64,000 bases of DNA, taken from Diplocarpon mali (taxonomy: Eukaryota > Ascomycota > Leotiomycetes > Helotiales > Drepanopezizaceae). The notes under the pieces were generated by a model. That model was not told the origin of the DNA. It was given only the letters and a program-made list of their open reading frames with translations, and made no database searches. Of the stretch, positions 33,624 through 46,214 are shown piece after piece. Location of the stretch: contig JAENRP010000130.1 in NCBI GenBank assembly GCA_024741835.1, positions 3,679 through 67,678 of the forward strand, in the 5' to 3' direction. Numbering within the stretch: the first letter of the stretch is position 1; every line of letters starts with the position of its first letter. The translations under genes and the position numbers were made by a program.

Positions 33624-33697
33624 CACCTCTTAATAGAAGTGCAAAAAAAATCACCCTATAATAGAGGTGCAAAAAAAATCACCCCTTAATCGAGGTG
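33624..33697. repeat. Three 18-bp hairpins in tandem (28-bp period)
   Basis: CACCTCTTAATAGAAGTG (33624-33641), CACCCTATAATAGAGGTG (33652-33669) and CACCCCTTAATCGAGGTG (33680-33697) are separated by identical 10-bp spacers CAAAAAAAAT. Each can fold with CACC/GGTG-type ends. Half-sites CACCCCTTA also occur at 33569 and 35620. The array lies between the end of E's RNase H and its 3' LTR, next to a 23-bp palindrome at 33592. Confidence 0.8.
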
Positions 33698-35498
33698 TAG
33701 AACCTTCATATTTAACAATTTGATAAAGGCGGCATAGTTAAAGCTATTTAAGCTCTTAGTAAGGCCGTCGGCGGCGTTGTCTTTGGTATTTGTATACTAG
33801 AGGTCCAAATGGCCTTTCTGAAGTTCTTACCGAATATAATAGAACTTGATATTAATATGCTTTATTCTCTAATGATATTCGGGGTTTTCAATAAGATAAA
33901 GGGCTCCTTAGTTATTGTAGATCATCTCGACTTTAGTGGTATTATCGCTAGCGTAGCCCATTTCCTTAAGTACCTAGCGTATCTAAGAGGCCTCTTATAC
34001 GAATTTGCATATAGCGATATACTCTGCTTCTATAGATAAGAGAGCGATAATAGTCTATCGCTTGAAGGAGGCGCTAATTACGCCATTATTAAGGAAGAAG
34101 ACGGCCTTAGAATAGGAGGCTCTACTTCCTCTATCACCTGCCTAGTCAGAATCGCAGTAGCTGTACAATTTCTAAAGCTCTAGGTCAGTTGTTTTGCTTT
34201 TAAAGGTAGTACAATAGAATTGCGTTCCTTGCAAGTACTATAAAACTCGTTTTAAAGCTACTATATATTATAGTAAAGGGTTAGTAAGGAATTTGCTAAG
34301 AATAGAGCAATAGTATAGTATATCCTAATGCGTATAGTGCGCAAGGTACTATAAAGAACCATAGATCTCTTAGTATAGCTTCACTTCCTATAGAGTGGCT
34401 TGGCCTTCAAATTTGACTATATAAACTTCATAGCTACTAGCAAAAGGCGTTAGTACGCTCTTGCAATTAGTTATATGAAAATGTTTAAGAACCTTATTAA
34501 TATAGGCGTCTTAATAAAGTGAGATCGTTCTATTTTATCGATTTCTGACTATATATACTCTTAAGAAGTAGTTAGCTGGTTCGCCACCTATGATTTCGAA
34601 GAGGTTGCGAAGATCTCTCTTAAACTTATTATATATATTACCCTTTTTTGCTATTATAAGGAAGTCGTCAACGTAGGTAATAATGAGAATCTGAGAGGCG
34701 CGGTTAATATATATGCAATTGTTAGTATTAAGAGGTTGAAAATCGAGCTTTTATAGCTCGGACTATAGCTTTTCTTACTATAGTTATAGAGATTGCTTTA
34801 AGTTATATAAGGCCTTAAGAAGCTTAAGACAGTAGTCTTAAGATAATAGAACGACCTTATCTTAAGTGTATCTAGGAGGTAATTTGATATAGATATTAGA
34901 GTTAGCTTTTAAATTAAGGAAAGCTGTCTTAATATCGAACTGATCTAGCTCGAAGTCATATAGTACTGCGAGCGCAATTGCGATCTTCTAAACTGCAGAT
35001 TTGCATACTCTAGCAAATATCTAATTGTAATCTCGACCTTATTATTATATATAGCCTTATATAACGAATCTGACCTTTTATTAGGAGATTTCCCTATTTT
35101 AGTCTCTTTTTATTTTGAAGATAAGCCTCGATCTAAGTACTTTATCGTCTTTAGAGAGTTTTAAGCGTTTCACTACTACCTATATATTCTTATAAGCGAG
35201 GGAATTGTACTTAAAGTTGATCGCAGATCGCTATTTATTAGCGTTAGCGCAAGAGAGGGCTTATTCGACTGTTTTCGGGTCATTTAGGTATAGAGAGTCA
35301 AGTAAGGCTATATAGAAGGCACCTAAATAGGCTTCTTTATTATTAGAGTTATTAGCTTTGAATCTAAGAGCATGAGTTAAGCGAGTAGCTCTCTTCTTAA
35401 AAGGCTGAGGGTAAGCCTTATTCTTTAAACTAAGAGGTCTTCCTCTCTTTCTTAGAGTTAGAAGCTCAGCTTTATTAGCTTCTCTTAAATCAGAATTG

Positions 35499-35614
35499 AC
35501 TCTTGGTCCTGGCCTAGGAGTGAAATTATTATAAGAGTCAGTATTAACTTGCGGTCCTAGCTTAGGAGTGAAATTGTAAGAGTGAGAATTAACTCGCGGT
35601 CCTGGACTAGGAGT
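35499..35614 (-). repeat. Three in-frame 23-bp palindromic units (E, integrase-RT linker)
   Basis: Units at 35499-35521, 35547-35569 and 35592-35614, spaced 48 and 45 bp. The element's coding strand reads ACTCCTA first in each. They encode TPRPGPRV, TPKLGPQV and TPSPGPRV inside an unbroken frame (35261-35704). In the third unit the inner arms are GTCC/GGAC instead of GGCC/GGCC, a paired change that keeps the stem. Confidence 0.85.
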
Positions 35615-37001
35615 CAAATCACCCCTTAATTGCGGCTTTATAATTAGGCCGTCTTTATCGAATCGAACGTAAGATGATCGAATAATCTTTTCACCTATTT
35701 GCAATAGTATATAGATCTAATAGATACTTCTACTATTAAATCCGATAAGAGTACCTACCTCTGCTCTTAAAGCGAGTTTATTGCTTTAAGTTCGCCTTTC
35801 TTTCTCGATTAGCACGTAGACGCGATAGCCTAGTACTCAGAGATGCTTAATAGAAGGAGTATAAGGCTTATTAGGCTCAATATTATCCTAAAAGACCTTA
35901 TATAGAGTCTTACCACCTAGAATATTAAAGGCAGTAAGATTGGTAATATATATTATTAAAAGAAGAAGGTAAGGCTAAAGAAAGGAAGGGATATTTTAGT
36001 CAATTATAGCTATTTGCAACTTTTCTATTAATATATGAATTGATTGTTCTAATCTACTATCTTATTTTGGTATATATAAAGTAGATTCCTTTAAAATTAT
36101 ACTAAGGTTTTCTATAAGTATTCGCATCTATATAAGAGAGTACTCTTTACCTCTATTAGTTCTCTATCGCTTAATTATGCGATTATACTAAGTTTATAAG
36201 AGGATGATCATCTTCTTATTTGCCTTAAAGGCATTAGATTTATTTATATAGGTCTATCCTTATCTAGCTATTATAACTGCGTAAGTGAAGATAGAAGCGT
36301 ATTTATAGCCGTTAAGGCCAATTGGCTTTAAATGAACCATATTGACATATAGCTTATCAAGTGCCTTTATAAGTCGAGGGCAAGCTGAACGTTTATTAAC
36401 GTATTAGAGAGGTCTGCCTTTCTTATAAGGAGCGCAAATTCGCATCTTCCTTAATTTTGTTTCTTTAATTTATATATTAGTAATAGCAGATTAAGTCTTT
36501 CTGACTATTTATAGGCCAGCGTAGCCTAATCGATAGTACTAGAGCTTAATATCAAGAGGTCTATTCTTAATAGCAGCTAAAAGAGCATATCCACTTATAT
36601 AACTAGAGGAGTTAATAGAAGGCTATTCCTTATTAATATATATATTATTATTAATAGTACAAATTTCCTTCTTATTAGATAGGAATAGCTTGCCATTTCG
36701 ATAGAAGCCTTTGATTTTATTAAGTTTGCCACTTAAGTATAAGCAGATAGGAGATTAAGGTATATAGAGAGTATTAATTAACTTAAGAATATATACCTTT
36801 CTATTAGATTTAAGTGCGTTGACTTTACAAGTGCTAATGCTAAGAGGTTGAATAGATCTATTAACTATACTTAAAGAGGGTAGATTATCTTAAGCAGTAT
36901 AGGAAGTGAACTTAGAGAGATTATTAGAGATATGCTTACTAGCACTTATATTATATAACTAACGATTCCTCAATTTTAATAAGAAGTAGGTAGAAGAACT
37001 G

Positions 37002-37078
37002 ACTCTTAGGCCCGGCTTGCGAGTGGAAATTGGCCCTAGGGAGGAGTTGGAATTGACTCCTAGGCCTGGCTCGCGAGT
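37002..37078 (-). repeat. Two in-frame 23-bp palindromic units, inverse orientation (E)
   Basis: Units at 37002-37024 and 37056-37078, 54 bp apart. On the coding strand they read ACTCGC first, so they are reversed relative to the 35.5-kb cluster, yet lie in frame: TRKPGLRV and TREPGLGV within the open stretch 36959-37195. Confidence 0.85.
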
Positions 37079-38522
37079 GAGAATTGGCCTTAGGGTTAGT
37101 AATGGCATAGTATGCCTAAAGAGGTTATTATCTGACTCTTTATCTTCCTTTTGAATCTTCTTAAAAGGCTTCTTGCCTTTTGGTAATAATAGCAAGGACT
37201 TATTGTCCTTGCCTTTAAGGTGATAGAATATATACTTCTTCTCTAAGTCCTTCTCCTAAGCCTCTCTTTTCGATTTGTTAATTGTAAAGCAATCTTCTGC
37301 CTTATAGTATAGCTCTAGTTGATTGCAATAAGGATAAGGGGAGTTAGAGGAGTTAGGGGAGTTAGTAGTATTCCTAGAGGTGCTCTTCTTTAAGTCTTTG
37401 AAACCTCTCTTATTATCTGACTTCTTATAGTTAGAGGAATGCGGCTTGCTAGCTGATTTATTATTATATAAGACGGTTCTGTTTATCTTTAAACTTTATA
37501 AGGCTTGAGCTTTGTTAGTAATATCTTTAATAAGAGCTTCGAGTATGATCTCTGATTTTCGTCCAGCTGCTATAGCTAAGCGAAGGTTAAAGCGTTATCG
37601 ATTTGCTTAAATGGGCCATCTATTAGAATAGCTAGTAATAAATATAATAGGGTGCTAGTAAGAGGGAGGGGCAGAGTCGAGAGCTTCCAATTTAGTAATC
37701 GAAAGCCTAAAAGCAACGACGTAAGCTTTAAGTGAATTGAAGTTATTATATTTAATAGTGACGTAAGTCTATATAGCATTATATTCAAGCACTGTTCCAG
37801 ATCCTTTATACTATTTTTAAAGAGCTTCCTATATATTTAAGGCAGATTTGTCGCCTTTTATATAAGCTAGTAGGCCTAGTTTGCAATTAAGTATAATAGC
37901 AAGCTTTATCTAAGATTCCTTAGCTTCCTATCTAACCTAATTGTCCCTTTCCTTATTTGTAATAGAATGGTCTTATAAGTCAACCTTAAGTAGAGTATAT
38001 ATTCTAGCTTTTATATAGAGATATATAGTTAAGGCGTTTGACTTTGCAAGGTTCAAAACCTTATTCCTCTACTAGCTATAGTCCTTTATACCTTTAAGCT
38101 TTTAAGACTTAAGGAGGCTAAGGGCAGCTGAAGACAATAATAATATTTTATTTATATATTTATATATAGAGTTGTCGAAAGGAGGAGAAGGAGGAGAAGG
38201 AGGAGATAAACTGTTGAATTTGAGTTTAGGGTACTATATATTAGTCCCTTTAAAAATAGGTGATTCAGGCAGTAGAGTACTTTTAGCAATTAAGCTAGTA
38301 ATCTCAGCTATTAGTCCTGATGATTCAGCTATAGTAATAAATCTTATATAAGCTTAGATTATTGCGTAGCGCTCCAGAAGGGGAGTAGCTACTGTTTTAT
38401 TATTAAGATAACGCTTATTATATATTATTAGTTGAGTAAAACTCAAAATGTCGATTAGCCTTTTCGTTTATAAAGGAGACTCTAATCAATGGAATTTATC
38501 GAATACTATTCATAGGCATATA

Positions 38523-38534
38523 GGGCTTATAACC
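38523..38534 (-). promoter_or_regulatory. E primer-binding site: initiator-tRNA anticodon loop
   Basis: GGGCTTATAACC on the plus strand abuts the 5' LTR exactly. With one CA-to-TA change undone it equals the initiator tRNA-Met anticodon arm GGGCTCATAACC. Internal half-tRNA priming of this kind is established for Drosophila copia and yeast Ty5. Confidence 0.7.
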
Positions 38535-38775
38535 TATAGCAATGAAGGTTCTTTGATAGTGAACTTAATAGTAAACTAGAAGAGGGCATAAAGAAGTATG
38601 AGGTATAAACGACGATATTAGGTGTCTTATATCTTGATTTATAAGAGCTCTTTAACTATAAGCTATTTAACAAGGGCTGCCACTAAGTCATGTGGCAAGT
38701 CATATGACACATTATGTGTATGATATGTCATATGACAGATCATATGATAAATATGTGACGGGCATTCCTGCAACA
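38535..38775 (-). repeat. E 5' LTR (241 bp), well preserved
   Basis: Pairs with 33191-33431. Contains clustered CATATG palindromes (GTCATATGAC twice) near its outer end. Followed by GTTAA. Confidence 0.9.
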
Positions 38776-38780
38776 GTTAA

Positions 38781-41166
38781 TAACCTCTCGGACTTCTTAT
38801 CTCTTGACTATATAATCGATTATAAGATTGGCATAGTCCTTAGTACTAGGTAGTATACTCTCTACTCCACTCTTTAGATCATTAATAAGCGCAGTTAATG
38901 ACTAACGCCGAAGTGGTGGAAACTGCTAGCTAACTATATTAGAGCCGTCGAAGCTAAGAAGAATCTCAAATAGACTATAGCTAAGATAGGCGATATAATA
39001 GTTATTAAAGTTATAGAGTGCTCGATTCAGCCACTCTAGCTACTATTATAGTATAGGGCAAATCTTTTTCAGGACTTGTTAGAATATATCTACTACTTTC
39101 TTAATTATTCTTATAGCTTTCTTAGCTTTAGATAGCGACGTAGTCCAGATCGTGCCTTATATTTATACCTATCTAATTACCTCTACTTTAAAATAAGGTC
39201 TAGGATTAGTATATATACTAACTAGGACGCTATATATATTAAATATATTAGATAAGAAGGAAATGACCGCGGCTGAATTATTAGTATTAAACGCCTTAGC
39301 TTACGTATAGTAGGAGAAGTAATCGATAATTAGCAGAATCTACCGAACTCTATTAGGTCGGTTGAAATCTAAAAAGGGACTAATCCAATCGGCGCTAAGT
39401 AACTCTATAATACTAGAAACTATAACTTTAGTAAGAGTCTAGGTACGCCGAGCTATGCCATACTAAGCGCAGCGCAAACAGCCGAGTATATAGTCCCTTA
39501 TATCCTTTGCTATGCTAGGCCAGTAGACCTTAGTCATTTTGCGTATAGTAATAGCGGCCTAAAAGTAACTACTATTATTATAGGCAGCTATTAGAATAGT
39601 TAATACTTTGCTAAGTAGGATGCAACGCTTTATAATACCCTTGATCTATATATATAAAACGCCTTAAGAGTTGGTGCTATACCAGTCTAGTCTTCTATAA
39701 AAGGCAGCTCTTTATATTTTCATAACGCACCAATCTAGGTATTCAGATAAGATTAAAAAGCTAGCAATCTCTAAGTACTACTTATATATGCGATATTTAG
39801 ATCGTAGTAGGAAACTTCGCCGGATAGCCTCTAATGCGAAAGATCGTAAGATAGTTAGAAAGTGCTTGGATTTTAACTATTTAATATATATAGGGTTAGC
39901 TTAATATAATCTAGCTATAAAGGATGATATATCTAGTAAAATAGCTGGGGACTCCCTTAGTATTATACGGCGCAATTCTTTATTATAAAGTAGTTCGCCG
40001 ACTTATCTTATTAGCTCTTTATAATTATTCTTCCTATCCTTCTAGACCTACTTTAGTTTAGCATTAGATAGATCAAGGTAGCTAAAGTCGTTAAGATAAT
40101 TGGAATCTCTATTTAGATTTAGGAAGATAGTTTTAAAGAGGGCGTCGGCTACCTTATTCCTAGAACCTAAGATCTAGCGTATCTCAATATTTAATTGACG
40201 CAACTTAAAGGCCTACCTTACGTAAATGCCTTCGATGCTAGATGACTTTAGAAAGTAGGTCAATAGCTAATAGTTAGTAAAGACAGTTGCTATAATTAGT
40301 CCTTAGAATATGTAGTCGAACTTGCGACTGAATTCTATAATTGCATATAACTCGCGTTTATATATCCTATAGTTGCATTATAACTTCGAGAATATAAAAG
40401 CATTATATAGGATTGCTACTTTAGCGCCTTCTTATTGCTAAGTAATATAATAACCAGCTTCTTATTTGCTTGCATTAGAGTAAAAGTAGATAGCAGATCT
40501 TTTGCTATCCTATTTATATATATTAAGGACATTTGAGCACTTCTGATGCAGTATCTTAAAGGACACTTGCTTAGCCTTCTCCTAACGCTAATCTATATTA
40601 TTAGTTAATTGTAATAGTAGCAATTTAATCTCTATAAAGTTTTTCATAAACTATTAGATAATGCTAATAGCACCGACGAACTTATAAACCTAAGTGGTAG
40701 ATTTAGGGACTGGCTATATTCAAATCTTATTTAATCGCTCCGGTTTTATTAAAATTAAGCCTTCTAATTTATAAATAACGCCTAGCGCAACGACTTCGTC
40801 TATAAACAATTCCATCTTTTTAAAGGATAGTCGTATATAAGCCTATGCTACTCTTAGAAATAATTCATTTGCTATAAAGCGGTAGCCTTCTTTAAAATCC
40901 TAGCAGCTGCCGAAGATATTATCAATATAGAAGCTATACTTAAGGAGCGAGTTCTTATTAAGAGCGACTATAACTGATAGTCGGCTAATAAAGTCACTTC
41001 CCTACCCTAGTTCTAATAGTAGTATTTAACCTAGTATAATATATATTAATTCAATTATACTATAGCTGGAAGTCATCGATCCTTATAGCATTCTAGTTTA
41101 TTAAAGCTGGCTGATACTAGAAATCGTAAAGGTAAAGTAATAACGATCTGCCAAGTGGATTAGTAC
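38781..41166 (-). pseudogene. Element F pol: integrase, RNase H and second part of RT
   Basis: Minus strand. Integrase-like sequence spans about 39.0-39.6 kb. RNase H at about 40.28-40.56 kb keeps IYKRELYAIIEFSR. RT lies at about 40.75-41.16 kb, with DRYYFTFTIS and a GSMTSSYSIIELIYIILG stretch, similar to element C. The RT is interrupted by D2 and its N-terminal part lies at 48440-48680. Heavily RIP-mutated. Confidence 0.7.
41162..41166. repeat. Target-site duplication AGTAC, left copy (element D2)
   Basis: Repeated at 48435-48439 after the D2 3' LTR. Confidence 0.85.
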
Positions 41167-41431
41167 TATTACGGCCGCATCACGTGCACCGCATCACGTG
41201 CACGGTTGTGCACGGGTATATCACGTGTCGAAGTCAGGTGCACGCTAAGGTAGCAAGGTGGCTAGATCATATGCACGCTAGTAAAGCACCTGTACTTATT
41301 CTAGAGGAGCTCTACTAAAGACTCTCTCTTCTTCTTTATCTTTTCTTCTTTATTATATAGTATACCTCTTAAGGTAATATAGTTAGCGTTCGATTCTTAA
41401 CCTACTATACGCTTTAGAGCAAGTCGTAATA
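41167..41431 (+). repeat. D2 5' LTR (265 bp)
   Basis: CACGTG at 41181, 41195 and 41222, with GTGCAC boxes between. The candidate self-priming site AAGAAAAGAT follows at 41433-41442. Confidence 0.9.
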
Positions 41432-42449
41432 TAAGAAAAGATCAATTCAACTTCTGCTAAGAAGCTTAATATCTACCTCCTTTAGAATCATTATTTCGAA
41501 CTGCTTTAAGCAACTCGATCTCTTAACCTTAACTCTCTTATTACAAACTGCCTTAAGCAACTTATATATAGTACCTAGATCTTACTAATCTAGTTTTTAA
41601 AGAAAGCTAAATAATAACCCTTAAATACAAGATTAGCTCGTTTTTTCGACCCTTTACCCACTCTACTTTGCAAACGGAAATTCACCTTTAATTTCAATTC
41701 GAAAAGAAAAAAATTATTCCTTATACCCTCGCTTTGCTAGTATAGGCTGCTGCCTAAAGTAGTATAATAACTTTTCTCTTCTTAACTCTCTCTCTCCCTT
41801 ATAAACACTCTATACTATATCGACCTATACTTATTAATAACTCTCTTACTCTTTAAAGCTCCTTACCTTTTTAAAGCTCCTTACTCCTTCCTTTAAAACA
41901 CTTAGGTACGAAACTAGAGGATCTATACCTATATATATATAAAGACTTAGTTAGCCTTAGTAGGTTATACTATACCATTTAAGACTAGGTCAACCTTAGT
42001 AGAGTGATAAGCTTTAAACCCTACTTCCTCGGATTTGCATTATACCCCTTCTTATATAACTTTATTATAACTCCTAATTAGTAAAGAGATATAATCCTAA
42101 AGTAAAACCTTCTCTTTTAAGATTTATAAACTTATAATACCTTAATATATACTCTATTAAAAGGCTTTAAGAATATATATAGCTTTACTTATATTAATCT
42201 TCCCCCTTTTAAATAGGTTACTATTTAGCATTAGGTCCCTTTAAACTAAATTAAATAATATAAAGAGAGTTAGTACTTATAACCTCTAATCTTATACTAC
42301 TTAAGAGAAGTGAAAGGTTAACTGTACCTCTATTACTAGGCCTTACTACTACCAATTCTAGTTCTATAGGCCTTATTGCCAACCCTAGTCCTAGAGATAT
42401 TCCCCCTCTTAAGCCTACTTAGGAAGTTACCTCCTCTAATACCGATTCT

Positions 42450-42472
42450 ACTCCTAGGCCTAGCTTATAAGT
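42450..42472 (+). repeat. 23-bp palindromic unit in D2 gag
   Basis: ACTCCTAGGCC, T, AGCTTATAAGT; the counterpart of the unit at 18532 in D1. Confidence 0.8.
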
Positions 42473-44239
42473 AGACTTTTAAAATACTCCTTTTCTATCG
42501 ATTGAAGTTAAGGAAGAAGATATACTCTCTCTAACGACATCTACTCTTACTATATCGGCCCCTCTTTTCTTAGCTACTTAATAGGCCGAAATCGCGAACC
42601 TCGTTAGTACTGCTATAGCCGCCGCTCTTTAAAATAATACTACTGCTCCTTCTTTCCTAAATGCTAGCCCTTAGAACACTCGATCCTTTACTACCGACTT
42701 ACTACCTCCCTTAGACTACTACCTTTTAATTATCCGACCTTTAATCTTAGCTATTGACTCCTATCGAATTAAGTACCTTTAAACCCATTTTAGCAACCAC
42801 TAGGGCGAAATCACTTATAACGCTTAGAAGATGGCTATAAAGGTATTTATTTAAAAGTACTTAGGCAACTTCACTTTAAGAGAGGACTAGATCACTACCT
42901 ACTTTAAGTATATAATAGGTAAAGCTTAAAACCTAATCTTATAATATATAGATCCTATCTTTGCTAATAAGTTTATATATGCTACTAATATCCTTAGGGT
43001 CTTAGATTAAAGGTTCTTTAACTATAACTATATTTAGTCTATTAAGCTTAAATACAATAGGCTAATTATAGGTTTATTATTATATAATAAGTTCTAATTT
43101 AAGTTTATTACCCTTACTATAGTTAATAAGATCGATCAGTCTCGCTAGTTCGATAATGTTTGTAAAAAGGTCTCCTTAGCCTTAAAGAACGACCTTCGAA
43201 TAGAGAAGTATAAAATAAATAATAATTATACTACTTTAGATAAGTTCTTAGCTATTGCAGACCGCAAGGCCTGTAATATTAAGTAAGAAGAAGCTTATAA
43301 CGCTTGATAAGTTGCCCCTACTATCGCATTCTCCCTTTTAAAGGACCGCGTTCTTAGTATACTAAAAAGGGAGTTATAAAGACCTATAGCTATAGCTACT
43401 TCCTTAGCTCCCTGCACTTGTTCCCCCTTGCCAGCGGCCTATTAAGAAAGGTCTGCTAGCCTAAAGCTATCGTCTAGTCTTTGCTATAATTATAGAGCCT
43501 TTAGTTACTATACAATAGACTGCTTAAAGCTAAAGAAGCAAGGCAAGTTTATAGTAGCTAAAGTTGAGATAGAAAACGACCTACTATTAAGAAACTGCTA
43601 AGCTATAGTAAAGACTCCTAATATAGTATAGATTATAATTTATAAAAAGACTTGGATTTTAATTCCTACCTATTAATAGGCAGCCGCTAGTTCTTAGTTC
43701 TTATAAAACTAGCTTAAAATAGATCATTTATTAAAACAGTTACTTATATTAATAGTAGAGCTAATATTTTTAGTATTATTAAGACGTCTTTAGTATACTA
43801 GCTCTCTTAAAGACTTAAGGTAAAGTTTATTAAACTGCTTAAACCGATTATCCCTATTGGCTATAATAGCCTTAAGGGAGAAACCATTCGATTTGCTATC
43901 TTACTTACCCTTATAATCAATAGGCAATAAATAAACTTCCCTTTCCTAATTATAAGCTTAAAAGCAACCGAAATTTTGATTAGTAGGAAGTTCTTAAAGT
44001 ATTATAACTTTAAATAATCCTATAGAAAGGGGAAAAATAGTATCTTTTAGCTTAAGGATATGCCTATTATTTCCTACTTTAATTAATATATATTAATCGA
44101 TCTCTTATAGCTAATAAAACCATTAATAGCTTAGTAAAACGTCGATTGTCAAATAGCTATAATAGACGCTAAGGACGAAGACCTAAGAATGGCCTAAGCC
44201 TAGCTCTTGGTGCTAGCAAGTAATAATGCCTCAAATTCT

Positions 44240-44352
44240 ACTCCTAGTCCTAGCCTACGAGTAAAAACCGCGAACTCGAATCTCACTCTTAGTCCTGGCC
44301 TATAAGTAAAAACTGCAAACTCGAATTCCACTCCTAAGCCCGGCTTACAAAT
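44240..44352 (+). repeat. Three 23-bp palindromic units, D2 PR-RT linker
   Basis: Units at 44240-44262, 44285-44307 and 44330-44352, exactly 45 bp apart, with spacers coding K-T-A-N-S-like residues. One more than in D1, an in-frame 45-bp difference. Confidence 0.88.
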
Positions 44353-46214
44353 AGCCTCTTATAAACCTAAGGATAGCAGTTTCTTTAAAGACTTGAAAAG
44401 AGATCTGAACTATATAAAGAAGGCCTTGCTAAGAATACTAGACTTTTTGCTCCCTCTTTTAATAAAGAGAAATGCTCCTTTAAAGACAGCTTATTAGATT
44501 AGCTTAATCTTAGCCTTAATAATCGGCGCCCTCTACTACCGCTTTATAACTAGGGTAAGATAAGCTATATAAACTTAAGAACTAGCACTTAAAGAGTTTA
44601 TATTTATAAGCTCTATTTATAATCTAAATTAAGAAATCAATTGCTAAGAATCGGTTAGGTAAGTTGAAATTAGCTCCCTTGGCCTTAGTTCGGCGCTATA
44701 AGCTAAGTATAAGAGTAATAATGAGTTAATAGATTAAAAGCTCCTGCCTTAGTACGCCGAATTTAAAAACGTTTTTAATCGCTAGGCCTTTGATCAATTG
44801 CCGGAACTTAAGCTAAGGGTAGATTATAAAATCGAGCTAATAGGCGAGAATAACTTAATAATCGAACCCCTTTGCCGCCTTACTAACGAATAGCTTTTAA
44901 AGGTTAAGAGCTATATTCTTAAGAACCTATACAAAGGATTTATTAAAGCTTTAAGTTTCCCTTAGGCAGCTCTAATCCTCTTTATTAGAAAAGCTAATAG
45001 CTCCTTACGTTTATATATCGATTATTAGAAACTAAACGCTTTAATAAAGAAAGACCCCTACCCGATTCTACTTATTAATAAGATAATAGCATATATATCG
45101 AAAGCTCGTATTTTTATAAAAATCGATATATAATAAGCCTTCTACTATATTTGCATATTAGCTAACACTAAGGACCTAACTACCTTTCGCATATGCTATA
45201 GGACCTATAAGTATAAGGTTTTGCTATTTAGGTTAATAAATAGGCCTACTACCTTTTAAAGGTTTATTAATAATATTCTCCTTAAGCACCTTAACGATTT
45301 CTACTCTACCTACTTAAATAATATTCTAATCTATTTAGAAAACTCCTTTAATTATAAGATTTATATTAAGAAGATCTTAGGAATTCTCTAATGCTATAGC
45401 CTTTAAGTAGATATTAAGAAAAGCGAGTTTAGGGTTATTAAGACTAGGTTCCTAGGGTTTATTATTAGAGTTTATAGAATTAAGGTAGACCTTAATAAGG
45501 TCTTAGTCATTTAGGAGTAGAAATACGCTAAGAACGTACATAGCATATAGAGCTTCTTAAGGTTTTATAACTTCTACTAAAGGTTTATTCAAAGCTATAG
45601 TCGTATCTACCGACCTTTAATAGCTCTTATAAGAAACGTTCCTTTTAATTTTAATAACACTTATAAGGAAGCTTAAGAAGCTTTATAATTAAGCCTTTAA
45701 ACGACTTCGATTTTATACTACTATTACCCTTAGAAGCAGATAAGGCTTAAGACCGATGCCTCTAATAATATAGTCGCTAGTATACTCTCCTAACTTTAAG
45801 AAGATAATAACTACTACCTAATCGGGTACTTTTTAAAGACGATGAATAACGCTAAGCTGAATTACCCTATTTATAATAAGGAGCTCCTAGCGATTTTTAA
45901 ATCGTTCTACTAATATAAGGCAGAGCTACTTAGGGCCTAGAAAATAGTATATATATATAGATCATAAAGCCCTTAAGTACTTTATAACAACTAAGGACTT
46001 AATAGCCTAATAGGCTCGCTAGGCAGAGTTCTTTGCTAACTTCAACTTCCTTATTATATATCGAATAAGTATAATAAATACGCTAGCTAATATACTCTTA
46101 TATTAAGACTAGGAGCTAACCCCTCTTAAGGCTAGGAAACGAGCTTTACGCCACTAGCAGCTCTTACCTAACGACAAGCTCTTTATAGAAGTACTTGCTA
46201 TTAGAGGCGATTCC

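Larger units (their letters stand above)
33720..38480 (-). pseudogene. E gag-pol (Ty1/copia), RIP-degraded
   Basis: Minus strand. RNase H at about 33.8-34.1 kb reads SIEAEYIAICKF and, beyond, K-H-I-N-I-K-F, the copia signature. RT at about 34.2-35.1 kb keeps an intact ITYVDDFLIIAKK (box near 34660). An open 147-codon stretch at 35261-35704 is the integrase-RT linker, with three palindromic units. Integrase lies at about 35.8-36.9 kb. A second open stretch (36959-37195) has two more units. Gag lies towards 38.4 kb. Stops elsewhere are of RIP type. Less damaged than C or F. Confidence 0.8.
33191..38775 (-). mobile_element. Element E: complete Ty1/copia LTR retrotransposon, minus strand
   Basis: 5585 bp with 241-bp LTRs at 33191-33431 and 38535-38775 (TGTAGCAATG...GCAACA), flanked by GTTAA (33186-33190 and 38776-38780). 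Domain order on the minus strand is gag/protease, integrase, RT, RNase H, which is the copia order. The primer-binding site at the right LTR matches the anticodon loop of initiator tRNA. It carries six palindromic 23-bp units and an array of a second hairpin. Confidence 0.92.

Noticed and set aside
33624..33697. CRISPR-like array
   Set aside because: The spacers are identical and only 10 bp long, the genome is eukaryotic and the array lies inside a copia element.
33809..34039. 76-codon plus-strand frame
   Set aside because: It is the shadow of the E RNase H on the minus strand.
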